Shown here: positions 50,486 through 58,941 of the stretch, piece by piece | Numbering within the stretch: the stretch's first letter is position 1 | How the letters are laid out: each line of letters opens with the position of its first letter | Assembly (NCBI GenBank): GCA_902835305.1 | Contig: CADFMD010000007.1 | Location: forward strand, 1 to 64,000 | Source of the DNA: Coriobacteriaceae bacterium | Lineage (GTDB): Bacteria; Actinomycetota; Coriobacteriia; Coriobacteriales; Coriobacteriaceae | DNA length: 64,000 nucleotides | Direction: 5' to 3' | The notes under the pieces: generated by a model | Database searches by the model: none | The model's input: the letters and a program-made list of their open reading frames with translations, nothing else | Told to the model about the DNA's origin: nothing | Position numbers and translations under genes: made by a program

Positions 50486-53368
50486 ATGACGCTACTGTAT
50501 TTCCTTACCCTGTTTCCGCTGGTACCGGCGCTGGGCATGCTGCTCGCGCGCGGTGACCGCGCCCGCGATGCGGCGGGGCTCATAGGCTCCGGCATTATTA
50601 TGGCGGTGACAGTTGTAGTCGCCGTCATGTTTTTTGGCACGGGTCCGCAGAGCTTTGAGGTTGCCCCCGGCACCTCGCATGTGCTCTCGATCATCAGTTC
50701 CGTTATCGACGTCATCCTGTGCGCTGTCATCCTGTACAACGCGTACAAATATAGGAACGCGCTCACCACGGTGCTCGGCATAGTCCAGCTGGTGGGCTCG
50801 CTCGCCTTTGCAGCCATGACGCTGCCCGCGGCCGAAGCCGTCACGGCAACGCCACTCTACCTGGATTACATGAGCGTGATCATGGTCCTCGCCGTCGGCA
50901 TCGTTGGCAGTCTAATCTGCTTGTATGCCCTGGGCTACATGAAGGACTTCCAGGCCCATGACGAGCACGAGGCCGCGCTGCGCGGGCAGACCGCGCCCGA
51001 CCGTCGCCCGCAGTTCCTGGCGCTCATGTTCCTGTTCCTCTCGGCCATGTTCGTCATCGTGACGAGCGACAACCTTGAGTGGCTGTTCTGCGGCTGGGAA
51101 ATCACCACCGTGTGTTCGTTCCTTATGATTGGCTACACGCGTACGCCCGAGGCCATCAAGAACGCCTTTACCCAAATCATCCTCAACATGCTGGGCGGCA
51201 TCGCGTTTTTGGCCGGACTTATGTATCTGCACGTTAACGGCATGCCGCTGACCATCTCGGGCATGATCGAGCTTTCCGGCACCGGAACCGCGCAGTCCGC
51301 GCTGCTGGTGATGCCGGTCATCCTGTTGTCGCTCGCCGCGCTCACCAAGGCCGCACAGATGCCGTTCCACACTTGGCTGTTGGGTGCCATGGTTGCACCC
51401 ACTCCCACGAGCGCCCTGCTGCACTCGTCAACCATGGTCAAAGCCGGCGTGTTCCTGATGGTCAAGCTGAGCCCACTCTATGCCATCTACCCCGTGACCG
51501 GCTTTATGGTCACGAGTGTGGGTGCCATCACGTTTTTGCTCGCTGCACTCATGGCCATCTCGCAGAGCAACGCCAAACGCGTGCTCGCGTACTCCACCAT
51601 TTCCAACTTGGGCCTCATCAGTGCCTGCTTGGGTGTCGGCGCGCCCGAGGCCGTATGGGCGGCCATCTTCCTGATCTTGTTCCACACGGTGGCCAAGTCG
51701 CTGCTGTTCCTGTGCGTGGGCACGGCCGAGCATCATATCGGCAGCCGCAATATCGAGGACATGGACGGCATGTTCAGCCGCATGCCGCACCTGACGCGTC
51801 TGATGATGCTGGGCATTATGGGCATGTTTGTGGCGCCGTTTGGCATGCTCGTGTCCAAGTGGGGCGCCCTGGTGGCGTTTGCGCAGACCGGCAACGTGCT
51901 CATGATCATGGTGCTTGCCTTTGGCTCGGCCGCGACGTTTTACTTCTGGGGCAAGTGGCTTGCCAAGCTTTCGGGCGTCGACCCCACGGCTCAAAACGTT
52001 GAGGTCAATGTCCATAAGACCGAATGGATGGCCCTCAACACCATCGCCGCGCTGCTGATTCTGTGCTGCGTGGCGTTTCCGGTTATCTCGAGCGGTCTGG
52101 TGTCGCCTTACTTGGCCATGGTGTTTGGCCGCGTGCCGTACGTTATTGGCAAGGACGCCATGTATCTGATGGTGGTTATCGTGGCTTTTATCGCCGTGGT
52201 GCTGCTGACGTCATTCCGCGTGAGCAACAAACCGCACGTCAACGTGTACCTTTCGGGCGTGGGAACCGACAAATATCGCCATTTCCGCGGCTCGATGGGA
52301 CACGAGGTGAAGGCCGAAAAGCGCAATTGGTACTCGGAGGACGCCCTTGGCGAGAAGCGTATTGGCCCCGCGGGTAGCGTCGTATGCTGCAGCATTATCT
52401 TGTTTGCGCTGCTGTGTTGCGCATGGATTGGGCCCGAGCGGCTTGCCATGAGCGCGCCCTCGGTGCTGCGCGGCAAGTATTTCGAAGGTTCGGGCGTCGT
52501 GGGCATCTTTATTGGCACCGTGGCGTTTGCCTTGCTGGCGCCGCTTGCGGGCGGCTTGATCGACGGCATCGACCGCAAACTTTCGGCTCGCATGCAGGGC
52601 CGCGTGGGCCCGCGCCTGCTGCAGCCCTTCTACGACGTTGCCAAGCTGCTGCGCAAGGCCCCTGCCAGCGTAAACACCATGGACGATACCTATATGGCGT
52701 GCGCGCTCATCTTTACCGTCGTGGGCGGCGGCATCTTTGTGTCGGGCTCCAACACGCTGCTGTGCGCTTTTATGGTTACGCTCGCCGCGATCTTTGTGGT
52801 GCTGGCGTCCGCCTCGACGCAAAGCCCGTTTGCCCAGGTCGGTGCCGACCGCGAGTTGCTGCAGGTCATGAGCTACGAGCCCGCCGTTCTGCTGATGAGC
52901 GTGGGCCTGTACCTTGCCACCGATAGCTTTGATTCCATCGCCGTGACCGGACAGTCGGCGCCCATCATCGTGTACAGCGCGCCCATTTTCTTGGCGCTGC
53001 TTGCGGTGCTCACCATCAAGCTACGCAAGTCGCCGTTCGACCTTTCGTACTCGCATCACGCGCATCAGGAGATTGTCCAGGGCGTCGCCACCGAGATGAG
53101 CGGCGGCACGCTGGCCAAGATGACCCTTATGCACTGGTGTGAGACCGTGCTGTTTTTGATGTGGGTGGGCATGTTCTTTGTTTGGGACAACCCGGTGAGC
53201 TGGGTCGTAGCCCTGGTCGTGATGGCCGCGACGTATTTTGTCGAGGTGCTGATCGACAACACCTTCGCACGCAGCACCTGGCGCAGCTGCTTTAAGCTCG
53301 GCTGGGGCGTGGCGCTGGTGTTTGGCCTGCTCAACCTTATGCCCATCCTCGTCGACGTGTTTATTTAG
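50486..53368 (+). CDS. Ech-type hydrogenase membrane subunits A and B, fused
   Basis: This 960-residue membrane protein joins two normally separate subunits. Residues about 1-640 are an NuoL/MnhA-type antiporter-like subunit (EchA): WEITTVCSFLMIGYTRTPEAIKNA, QMPFHTWLLGAMVAPTPTSALLHSSTMVKAG and AYSTISNLGL. From about 665 it is NuoH-like (EchB): DRKLSARMQGRVGPRLLQPFYDVAKLL and LRKSPFDLSYSHHAHQEIVQG. The frame is continuous through the junction. It would translocate ions during ferredoxin-dependent H2 turnover. GGGGGAG precedes ATG 50486. It heads the hydrogenase operon. Confidence 0.92.
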   Translation: MTLLYFLTLFPLVPALGMLLARGDRARDAAGLIGSGIIMAVTVVVAVMFFGTGPQSFEVAPGTSHVLSIISSVIDVILCAVILYNAYKYRNALTTVLGIVQLVGSLAFAAMTLPAAEAVTATPLYLDYMSVIMVLAVGIVGSLICLYALGYMKDFQAHDEHEAALRGQTAPDRRPQFLALMFLFLSAMFVIVTSDNLEWLFCGWEITTVCSFLMIGYTRTPEAIKNAFTQIILNMLGGIAFLAGLMYLHVNGMPLTISGMIELSGTGTAQSALLVMPVILLSLAALTKAAQMPFHTWLLGAMVAPTPTSALLHSSTMVKAGVFLMVKLSPLYAIYPVTGFMVTSVGAITFLLAALMAISQSNAKRVLAYSTISNLGLISACLGVGAPEAVWAAIFLILFHTVAKSLLFLCVGTAEHHIGSRNIEDMDGMFSRMPHLTRLMMLGIMGMFVAPFGMLVSKWGALVAFAQTGNVLMIMVLAFGSAATFYFWGKWLAKLSGVDPTAQNVEVNVHKTEWMALNTIAALLILCCVAFPVISSGLVSPYLAMVFGRVPYVIGKDAMYLMVVIVAFIAVVLLTSFRVSNKPHVNVYLSGVGTDKYRHFRGSMGHEVKAEKRNWYSEDALGEKRIGPAGSVVCCSIILFALLCCAWIGPERLAMSAPSVLRGKYFEGSGVVGIFIGTVAFALLAPLAGGLIDGIDRKLSARMQGRVGPRLLQPFYDVAKLLRKAPASVNTMDDTYMACALIFTVVGGGIFVSGSNTLLCAFMVTLAAIFVVLASASTQSPFAQVGADRELLQVMSYEPAVLLMSVGLYLATDSFDSIAVTGQSAPIIVYSAPIFLALLAVLTIKLRKSPFDLSYSHHAHQEIVQGVATEMSGGTLAKMTLMHWCETVLFLMWVGMFFVWDNPVSWVVALVVMAATYFVEVLIDNTFARSTWRSCFKLGWGVALVFGLLNLMPILVDVFI

Positions 53369-53380
53369 GAGGCGGCATCC

Positions 53381-53998
53381 ATGGATCATAAAATGTCGCG
53401 CTCGCCGTGGGTTATTCATTACGACGGCTCGAGCTGCAACGGATGCGATATCGAGGTGCTGGCCTCGCTCACGCCGCTGTTCGATGCGGAGCGCTTTGGC
53501 GTGGTCAACACCGGCAACCCCAAGCATGCGGATATCTTTTTGGTGACGGGGTCGGTCAATGCCCAGAACCTGCCCGTCGTGCGTCAGATTTACAACCAGA
53601 TGCTCGAGCCCAAGTGCGTGGTGGCCTGCGGTATCTGCGCATGCTCGGGCGGCGTATTCCGCGATGCCTACAACGTGATCGGCGGCGTGGACCGCGCGAT
53701 TCCCGTGGACGTGTACGCGCCCGGGTGCGCCATTCGCCCCGAGACGGTGATCGATGCCATCGTGGAGGCGTGCGGCATCCTGGACCAGAAGGAGACCGTG
53801 TTGCGCGCCGGTGGCGATCCGCTCACCGTGGGCGGTGCCGCTACCTGGGACGGTGGCGTTGAGCTGGGCGAGGACGGGTTTGTGGCTGCGGGGGCCGGGA
53901 CTGACGGTGCCGGTGACGCGCCTGCCGGGAAGCCTGCTGCGCCCGCCGCTGGCGACGCACCTGCTGAGACGCCCGCCGCTGCAAAGGAGGCCGAGTAA
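53381..53998 (+). CDS. echC: Ech-type [NiFe] hydrogenase small subunit
   Basis: This 205-residue protein is homologous to NuoB and carries the proximal [4Fe-4S] cluster. It has DGSSCNGCDIEVLA (C19, C22), ACGICACSGGVF and VYAPGCAIRPE. The core ends near residue 150. The last 40 or so residues are an Ala/Gly/Pro-rich tail not expected in EchC. AGGAGG lies between the upstream stop and its start. Its stop overlaps the echD start in TAATG. Confidence 0.93.
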   Translation: MDHKMSRSPWVIHYDGSSCNGCDIEVLASLTPLFDAERFGVVNTGNPKHADIFLVTGSVNAQNLPVVRQIYNQMLEPKCVVACGICACSGGVFRDAYNVIGGVDRAIPVDVYAPGCAIRPETVIDAIVEACGILDQKETVLRAGGDPLTVGGAATWDGGVELGEDGFVAAGAGTDGAGDAPAGKPAAPAAGDAPAETPAAAKEAE

Positions 53999-54717
53999 TG
54001 CAAAAGGCTATCTATACCACCGTCGGGATCGACAAGCTCCTGTCGCATGTCCAGGCGCTCAAGGGCGTCGGCGCGCGCTTTGTGCAAATGCATGCCGAGC
54101 GCAACGTCGACGACGGCTCGTATCGCTTGGTCTATACGTTTATCAACGTCCGTGCTGCTCAGGAGCATATTGCGCAGGACGGCAGCTATGCGATCGAGAA
54201 CCTGGTGGTCGAGGGCATCGACCAGTACCAGGAGATTCCGTCCATCAGCTCGTATTACCCCGCGGTGTTCCCGTTTGAAAATGAGGCCCACGACCTGTTT
54301 GGTCTTGCCATCACCGACATGCAGATCGACTTTAAGGGCTTTTTCTACCAGGTCTCGACTGCCGAACCCATGAGCGTCATCACGCCCGAGGTGAAGGCTG
54401 CGCGCGAGAAGGCCATGAAAGTCCGCGCGGCCGCCGAGGCCAAGGCGCGCAAGGCCGCGGCCGAGAAGGCCGCCGCGGCTGCGGCTGCTGCGGGGGAGGG
54501 TGCCGCGGGTGCCGGCGATGCTGCGGGCACTGCCGCTGCTCAGCCCGCTGCTGCTGCCGGCTCCGATGCCCAGCATGACGATGCCGCTGCGAAGGCCGCG
54601 CTCAAGGCCGCCGAGATGGAGGCAAAGCTCGCCGCCATGGATCCCGAGAAAGCGGCCAAGGTCCGTGCGGCGCTTGCCGCCAAGGCCGCCCGCGACAAGC
54701 AGAAAAAGGAGGCGTAA
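53998..54717 (+). CDS. echD: Ech-type hydrogenase subunit D (NuoC-like)
   Basis: This is the 30-kDa/NuoC-like subunit that bridges the small and large subunits. The N-terminal part (about 1-125) contains ARFVQMHAERNVDDGSYRL, YPAVFPFENEAHDLFGL and DFKGFFYQ. Residues about 130-239 are an Ala/Lys/Glu-rich helical tail (EKARKAAAEKAAAAAA-type), giving almost twice the usual length. The start overlaps the echC stop by one base. Confidence 0.9.
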   Translation: MQKAIYTTVGIDKLLSHVQALKGVGARFVQMHAERNVDDGSYRLVYTFINVRAAQEHIAQDGSYAIENLVVEGIDQYQEIPSISSYYPAVFPFENEAHDLFGLAITDMQIDFKGFFYQVSTAEPMSVITPEVKAAREKAMKVRAAAEAKARKAAAEKAAAAAAAAGEGAAGAGDAAGTAAAQPAAAAGSDAQHDDAAAKAALKAAEMEAKLAAMDPEKAAKVRAALAAKAARDKQKKEA

Positions 54718-54722
54718 GGTCC

Positions 54723-55811
54723 ATGGCTCATCGCTCCGTTATTCCGTTTGGCCCGCAGCACCCAGTACTGCCCGAGCCGCTTCATCTGGACCTTGTGATC
54801 GATGACGACCGCGTCATCGAGGCAATTCCGCAGATCGGCTTTGTGCACCGCGGACTCGAGAAGCTCACCGAAAAGCGCGACATGCACCAGTTTGGCTACA
54901 TCGCCGAGCGCATCTGCGGCATCTGCGCCGTGGGCCATAGCTATGGCTATGCCAGCGCCTGCGAGCGCATGCTCGACATCGAGGTGCCCGGCCGTGTGCA
55001 GTATATCCGCACCATTCTGCACGAGCTCTCGCGTATTCACTCGCACCTGCTGTGGCTGGGCCTGCTTGCCGATGCCTTTGGCTTCGAGGCGCTGTTCTAT
55101 CGTTCGTGGACCCTGCGCGAGCAGATTCTCAAGATCTTCGAGAGCACGTGCGGCGGGCGCGTGATTCTGTCGATTAACGAGATCGGCGGCCTAAAGCACG
55201 ACATTGAGGACTCCGAGCTGGCGGGCATTGTCCAGACGCTCGATGCCATGCGTCCCGACTACGAGGCCCTGGTGCATACGTTTTTGGACGACGTCAGCTG
55301 TGGCGAGCGCCTGCATGGCGTGGGCGTGATCAGCAAGAAGGACGCGCTGGATCTGTCGATGGTCGGCCCGTTTGGGCGCGCCTCGGGCGTGGACTACGAC
55401 GTGCGCATGTTTAGCGACGGTGCCTATGCGGACCTGGCTGCGTTTGAGCCGGTTGTCGCCACCGATGGCGATTGCTATGCCCGCTGCCAGGTGCGCTGTG
55501 CCGAGGTCACGCAGGCCATGGACATCATTAAGGAGCTTGTGGGCAAGATTCCGCACGACGGGATCGGCGGGCGCACCAAGCTTACGCCGGCCGACGGCGC
55601 ACGCGGCGAGGTTGTGATTGAGCAGCCGCGCGGCGAGGCGTATTACTATGTGCGCGGTAACGGCACCAAGAACCTGGACCGCTTCCGCGTGCGCACGCCG
55701 ACGTCGCAGAACCTGGCGGGTCTGACACATGCGCTGCAGGGCGTGCTCCTTGCCAACGTGCCCATGATTATCCTGACCATCGACCCCTGCATTAGCTGCA
55801 CGGAAAGGTAG
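54723..55811 (+). CDS. echE: Ech-type [NiFe] hydrogenase large subunit
   Basis: This 362-residue catalytic subunit is homologous to NuoD. The nickel-binding motifs are both present: AERICGICAVGH (C65, C68) and the C-terminal DPCISCTER (C356, C359). The protein ends three residues after the last cysteine, so there is no C-terminal extension for a maturation protease to remove. It would form the active site with echC. The five-base gap to echD and the short gap to echF keep it in the operon. Confidence 0.94.
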   Translation: MAHRSVIPFGPQHPVLPEPLHLDLVIDDDRVIEAIPQIGFVHRGLEKLTEKRDMHQFGYIAERICGICAVGHSYGYASACERMLDIEVPGRVQYIRTILHELSRIHSHLLWLGLLADAFGFEALFYRSWTLREQILKIFESTCGGRVILSINEIGGLKHDIEDSELAGIVQTLDAMRPDYEALVHTFLDDVSCGERLHGVGVISKKDALDLSMVGPFGRASGVDYDVRMFSDGAYADLAAFEPVVATDGDCYARCQVRCAEVTQAMDIIKELVGKIPHDGIGGRTKLTPADGARGEVVIEQPRGEAYYYVRGNGTKNLDRFRVRTPTSQNLAGLTHALQGVLLANVPMIILTIDPCISCTER

Positions 55812-55818
55812 GCGCGGC

Positions 55819-56160
55819 ATGAGTTTGCTGACATTTGCCAAGACGGCCTTGGGCTCTATGGTCAAGCAGCCGGTAACGGTGTGCTATCCGCAGGAGAAGC
55901 TCGCGGCACCCGAGCGCTTGCGCGGGCATATCGTCAACGACATGGACGCGTGCATCTGCTGCGGCATGTGTGCGCGTCGCTGTCCGGCGGGCGCGCTCGC
56001 AGTCGATCGCAAGGGTGGAACGTGGTCGATCGACCCGTATGCCTGCGTGGTGTGCGGTGAGTGCATCGAGAGCTGCCCCAAGCACTGCCTGACTATGGAC
56101 ACCGCCCGCACCCCAGTCGCAGCGGACAAGACTCCCACAGTAGAAACCAAGCCGGAGTAG
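55819..56160 (+). CDS. echF: Ech-type hydrogenase ferredoxin subunit
   Basis: This 113-residue NuoI-like protein has two [4Fe-4S] motifs: C45-x2-C48-x2-C51-x3-C55 (ACICCGMCARRCP) and C76-x2-C79-x2-C82-x3-C86 (ACVVCGECIESCP). It passes electrons from soluble ferredoxin to the small subunit. A short Thr/Pro/Lys tail ends it. It is the last gene of the operon; a GC-rich hairpin follows 22 bases later. Maturation genes (hyp) are not in the window. Confidence 0.92.
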   Translation: MSLLTFAKTALGSMVKQPVTVCYPQEKLAAPERLRGHIVNDMDACICCGMCARRCPAGALAVDRKGGTWSIDPYACVVCGECIESCPKHCLTMDTARTPVAADKTPTVETKPE

Positions 56161-56181
56161 CGCAGGGGTAGAACTGGAATA

Positions 56182-56215
56182 GGGGCCGGCGGGGCAAAAA
56201 TGCCCCGCCGGCCCC
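56182..56215 (+). terminator. 15 bp GC-rich hairpin after the Ech operon
   Basis: GGGGCCGGCGGGGCA and its perfect complement with an AAAA loop. No U-run follows, so it may act as a processing or stability hairpin as well as a terminator. Confidence 0.55.
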
Positions 56216-56247
56216 GCGCGTGAGCGCGCGGTTGTGCCGCTGCGAAC

Positions 56248-56399
56248 AAAACTATGCCGGATTACGGGACTGGATAGCGAACCTCCGACCATACAGAAAA
56301 TCGCAAAAACAAACCCGCAGGTAGATAGCCTGTTGTTTTTCAAAAATAGGGGGTATGGATGAGGGCTCCGACTTTAGCTCCGTAATCCGGCGTAGTTTT
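56248..56399. repeat. Family A nested palindrome, 152 bp (copy A2)
   Basis: Outer ends AAAACTATGCCGGATTACGG and inverted CCGTAATCCGGCGTAGTTTT. An intermediate CCATAC / GTATGG pair and an inner CCCGCAGG / CCTGTTG hairpin are nearly concentric. First of three elements that fill 56216-56943. Confidence 0.75.
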
Positions 56400-56438
56400 G
56401 GAATGGCAGCATATCCGTAACAGCCCTTTAACTCCCGT

Positions 56439-56476
56439 GGACGGAGGAAAACGGACTATTTTGGCCTCGCGAGGGC
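56439..56476 (-). repeat. Flanking repeat C (left of B2)
   Basis: Reverse-orientation copy of the C repeat (GGACGGAGGAAAACGGACTA). Another copy in the same orientation is at 56677-56711. Confidence 0.5.
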
Positions 56477-56493
56477 TATCGCGTGACTCGTCT

Positions 56494-56653
56494 GCCACGA
56501 AATGGGCCCATCTACTACGTTTAGGCGGCAGCCCTCGACCACGGCAAGCAATGCGAAATGAAAACCGCAGGTAGAACGCCTGCGATTTTTCATGAATAGC
56601 GGTTATGGTCGGGGGTATCGAGTCAAACGTAGTAGATGGGCCCATTTCGTGGC
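56494..56653. repeat. Family B nested palindrome, 160 bp (copy B2)
   Basis: Near-perfect outer arms (GCCACGAAATGGGCCCATCT and onward) with a concentric AAAACCGCAGG / CCTGCGATTTTT hairpin. Same length as B1. Confidence 0.78.
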
Positions 56654-56676
56654 GAGCGCCGTCAGCCGATCTCCGC

Positions 56677-56711
56677 GGGCGGAAGAAAGCAGATCATTTT
56701 GGTCCCGCGAG
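56677..56711 (-). repeat. Flanking repeat C (right of B2)
   Basis: GGGCGGAAGAAAGCAGATCA onward; same orientation as 56439-56476 and opposite to the pair around B1. Confidence 0.45.
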
Positions 56712-56745
56712 CCTTGCGGAGGCGCTCGTGCAGGGCCGACCGAAC

Positions 56746-56897
56746 AAAACTATGCCGGTTTACTACGACGAATTCGACATTCCCGACCATGACTGCATTT
56801 TTCTAAATATCGCAAGCGTTCTACCTGCGGTTTTGCAAGCGCTCAATTTGCCGTGATCGAAGGTGGGCGATTCATCGTAGTAAACCGACATAGTTTT
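56746..56897. repeat. Family A nested palindrome, 152 bp (copy A3)
   Basis: Outer ends AAAACTATGCCGGTTTACTA and inverted TAGTAAACCGACATAGTTTT, with extended pairing into CGATGAATCG. The inner hairpin keeps CTACCTGCGGTTTT. The remaining 46 bases before the response regulator gene show nothing. Confidence 0.75.
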
Positions 56898-56943
56898 GAA
56901 ATGGCATTAAATCGGTAACAGCCATTTTACTCTGCCGGGGCGG

Positions 56944-57588
56944 TCAATCTTCGGGCAACTGCCCTCGCAGGTAGGCGATGGCGATCTGCGTGCGGTTGCG
57001 TAGGCCCATTTTGGCAAGGATCGAGCTGATGTGGTTGCGCACGGTGCCTTCGCCCATGTAAGCGGCGGCGGCAATCTCCTTGTTATCGAGGCCGCGGGCG
57101 ATGAGCTCGGCGACTTCGAACTCGCGGTCGGTCAGGCCGGCAAAGGCCGCGGGCCGGCGGAGCGTGCCCGACTCGACGCCCGTTCCGTCAAAATCGATGT
57201 CCTCGATTGCCTTGCCCTCGAGTACGCGCTTACCGTCCATAACCTGCGCCAACGCCGGTGGAATGGCGGCGACATCGGTTTTAATCAGGTAGCCGCGGGC
57301 GCCCAGCTTGAGCGCCGACACAATGTACTCGTCATCCGAGAACGTCGTCAGAAATACCACGCGCGCCGCAGGGTCGCGCTCAAGGATCTCGCGCGCGGCC
57401 GAAAGGCCATCGCGTCCCGGCATCTGGATGTCGAGCAGCGCGATGTCGGGCGCGTGCTCGGCGTAGAGCGCGACCGCGTCGTCGCCATTGGCGCCGGTGC
57501 CCACTACCTCGATCTGCGGCTGGGCGCCCAGGATAATCTTGAGCGAATCGACCACCAAGCGGTCGTCGTCGACAACAATGAGCCTCAT
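56944..57588 (-). CDS. NarL/LuxR-family response regulator
   Basis: This 214-residue two-component regulator has a receiver domain with phospho-acceptor D53 (IALLDIQMPGRDG), acidic pocket DDD at 7-9 and a Thr/Lys switch (VVFLTTFSDD; GYLIKTD). A LuxR-type HTH follows (LTDREFEVAELIARGLDNKEIAAAAYMGEGTVRNHISSILAKMGLRNR). It overlaps the kinase gene by four bases on the minus strand, so the pair is co-translated. A likely target is the divergent ABC exporter at 58942-62269, judged from position only. Confidence 0.93.
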   Translation of the reverse strand: MRLIVVDDDRLVVDSLKIILGAQPQIEVVGTGANGDDAVALYAEHAPDIALLDIQMPGRDGLSAAREILERDPAARVVFLTTFSDDEYIVSALKLGARGYLIKTDVAAIPPALAQVMDGKRVLEGKAIEDIDFDGTGVESGTLRRPAAFAGLTDREFEVAELIARGLDNKEIAAAAYMGEGTVRNHISSILAKMGLRNRTQIAIAYLRGQLPED

Positions 57589-58730
57589 CGGGCCTCATCT
57601 CCTTGCGGTTTGGGAACGGTGGCAAACACACGCCAGCCGCCGGCGCCGGCGCGCGGACCGGCGGTAAAGGTGCCGCCAAGCGCCTCGATGCGCTCGCGCA
57701 TGGAGCCGAGCCCCATGCCCTCGGCGATGCCGCGAGCACCCGTCCGGGTTCCGCCAGTGCCATCGTCGGTGACGATGAGCTGGTAAAACGACGGATGCTC
57801 CATGCACCGTACGGTGACAGCATGGGCACAAGCGTGGCGCATGGTGTTGGATAACGCCTCGCGCAGCACCGCCGCAAAGCAGTTGGCGACGTTGGCGGGC
57901 GCATGCTCGGCCAAAACTTCGAGCTCAATCTGCGGGCCGCCATCTGAGCACGCGCCTTCCACGATGCACTCGAGCTGTACGGAGAGGTCGGCGGCAGTGT
58001 CATTGAGCGTGTGGACGCTGGCGCGCACAAGTTGGAGCGCCTCGTCAACGGTGTGCTTGACGTCGGCGAAATCGGCGGCAACCCTGGGCTCGTCGGCGTG
58101 CACGACGCGCAGGGCCTCGGTCTGCAGCGAGGCACGTGTAAGTTGGTGGCCAACGCTATCGTGGATCTCGCGCGCGATGCGGGCGCGTTCGGCGAGTGTC
58201 GCGAGCTCGACTTCGTAGTCCTGGCGGTCGGCAAGGTCACGGTTGCGCGCTTCGAGCGCGAGGGCTCGTTCCTGCAGCTCGTCGCGGATGCGGCGCATGC
58301 GCTGCTGCTCGCGCTCCAACTGGGCGGTACGCAGTGACAGTAGGGTGGCGGCGACTGAAAGGATGGCGGTCAGCAGGAGCGTTCGAGCGGCAAGCGCGTC
58401 GGCGCGAAGGTCCGCGACGAGTGCAAAGACAAAGGCGACGCCAATGCCCAGCGCGACCCAAACGCGTTCACGGCGCACGCGCCGCGCGATGTCATAGAGG
58501 GCGAGGGGCGCAAACGGCACAAACGGCGGCACGAAGACAGCCGCGATGATGTAAGCGTAGCTCGCGGCCTCGCTTGTGCGGCTCGTGCGTTCCTTCTGTG
58601 CGAGCTCGGCCAGCGAGGTGGCAATAACGCCAAGGCAAAACGCCGCGACCAGGCGAGCGTCCACAGCAAGGCCCGTGGCGGCCGCAATGCAGCACGCCAG
58701 CACGATCGATTTGTCGAAAAGCCTGTTCAT
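57585..58730 (-). CDS. Sensor histidine kinase (HisKA_3 type)
   Basis: This 381-residue membrane kinase has four to five hydrophobic segments in residues 8-130 with almost no extracellular loop. A coiled coil (about 134-180) follows, then HisKA_3 with the phospho-acceptor H190 in ARIAREIHDSVGHQL. The ATPase domain has NCFAAVLREALSNTMRHACA and GIAEGMGLGSMRERIEALGG. Few extracellular residues suggests it senses something within the membrane, as in LiaS/DesK-like kinases. The start at 58730 was chosen as the first ATG before the hydrophobic region; no strong Shine-Dalgarno is visible. Confidence 0.9.
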   Translation of the reverse strand: MNRLFDKSIVLACCIAAATGLAVDARLVAAFCLGVIATSLAELAQKERTSRTSEAASYAYIIAAVFVPPFVPFAPLALYDIARRVRRERVWVALGIGVAFVFALVADLRADALAARTLLLTAILSVAATLLSLRTAQLEREQQRMRRIRDELQERALALEARNRDLADRQDYEVELATLAERARIAREIHDSVGHQLTRASLQTEALRVVHADEPRVAADFADVKHTVDEALQLVRASVHTLNDTAADLSVQLECIVEGACSDGGPQIELEVLAEHAPANVANCFAAVLREALSNTMRHACAHAVTVRCMEHPSFYQLIVTDDGTGGTRTGARGIAEGMGLGSMRERIEALGGTFTAGPRAGAGGWRVFATVPKPQGDEAR

Positions 58731-58941
58731 ACGGGTATTGTACGCGAAGCCGCGCGCGGGGGAGGCGCCGCCCGGGGCAACCGTGACATTCCTCCCGCGC
58801 GGCAAAGCGGCGTCGATCGCTCGCGCGAGCGGGGGTTTCGCCTCCGCCCCCTCGCACTCGTGACAAAGCTCACTGGTGCGCGCCGTCCGCTCCTGCGATG
58901 ATGCAATCGTACCGGGCCACGACCAACAGAAGGGCCGCCTC

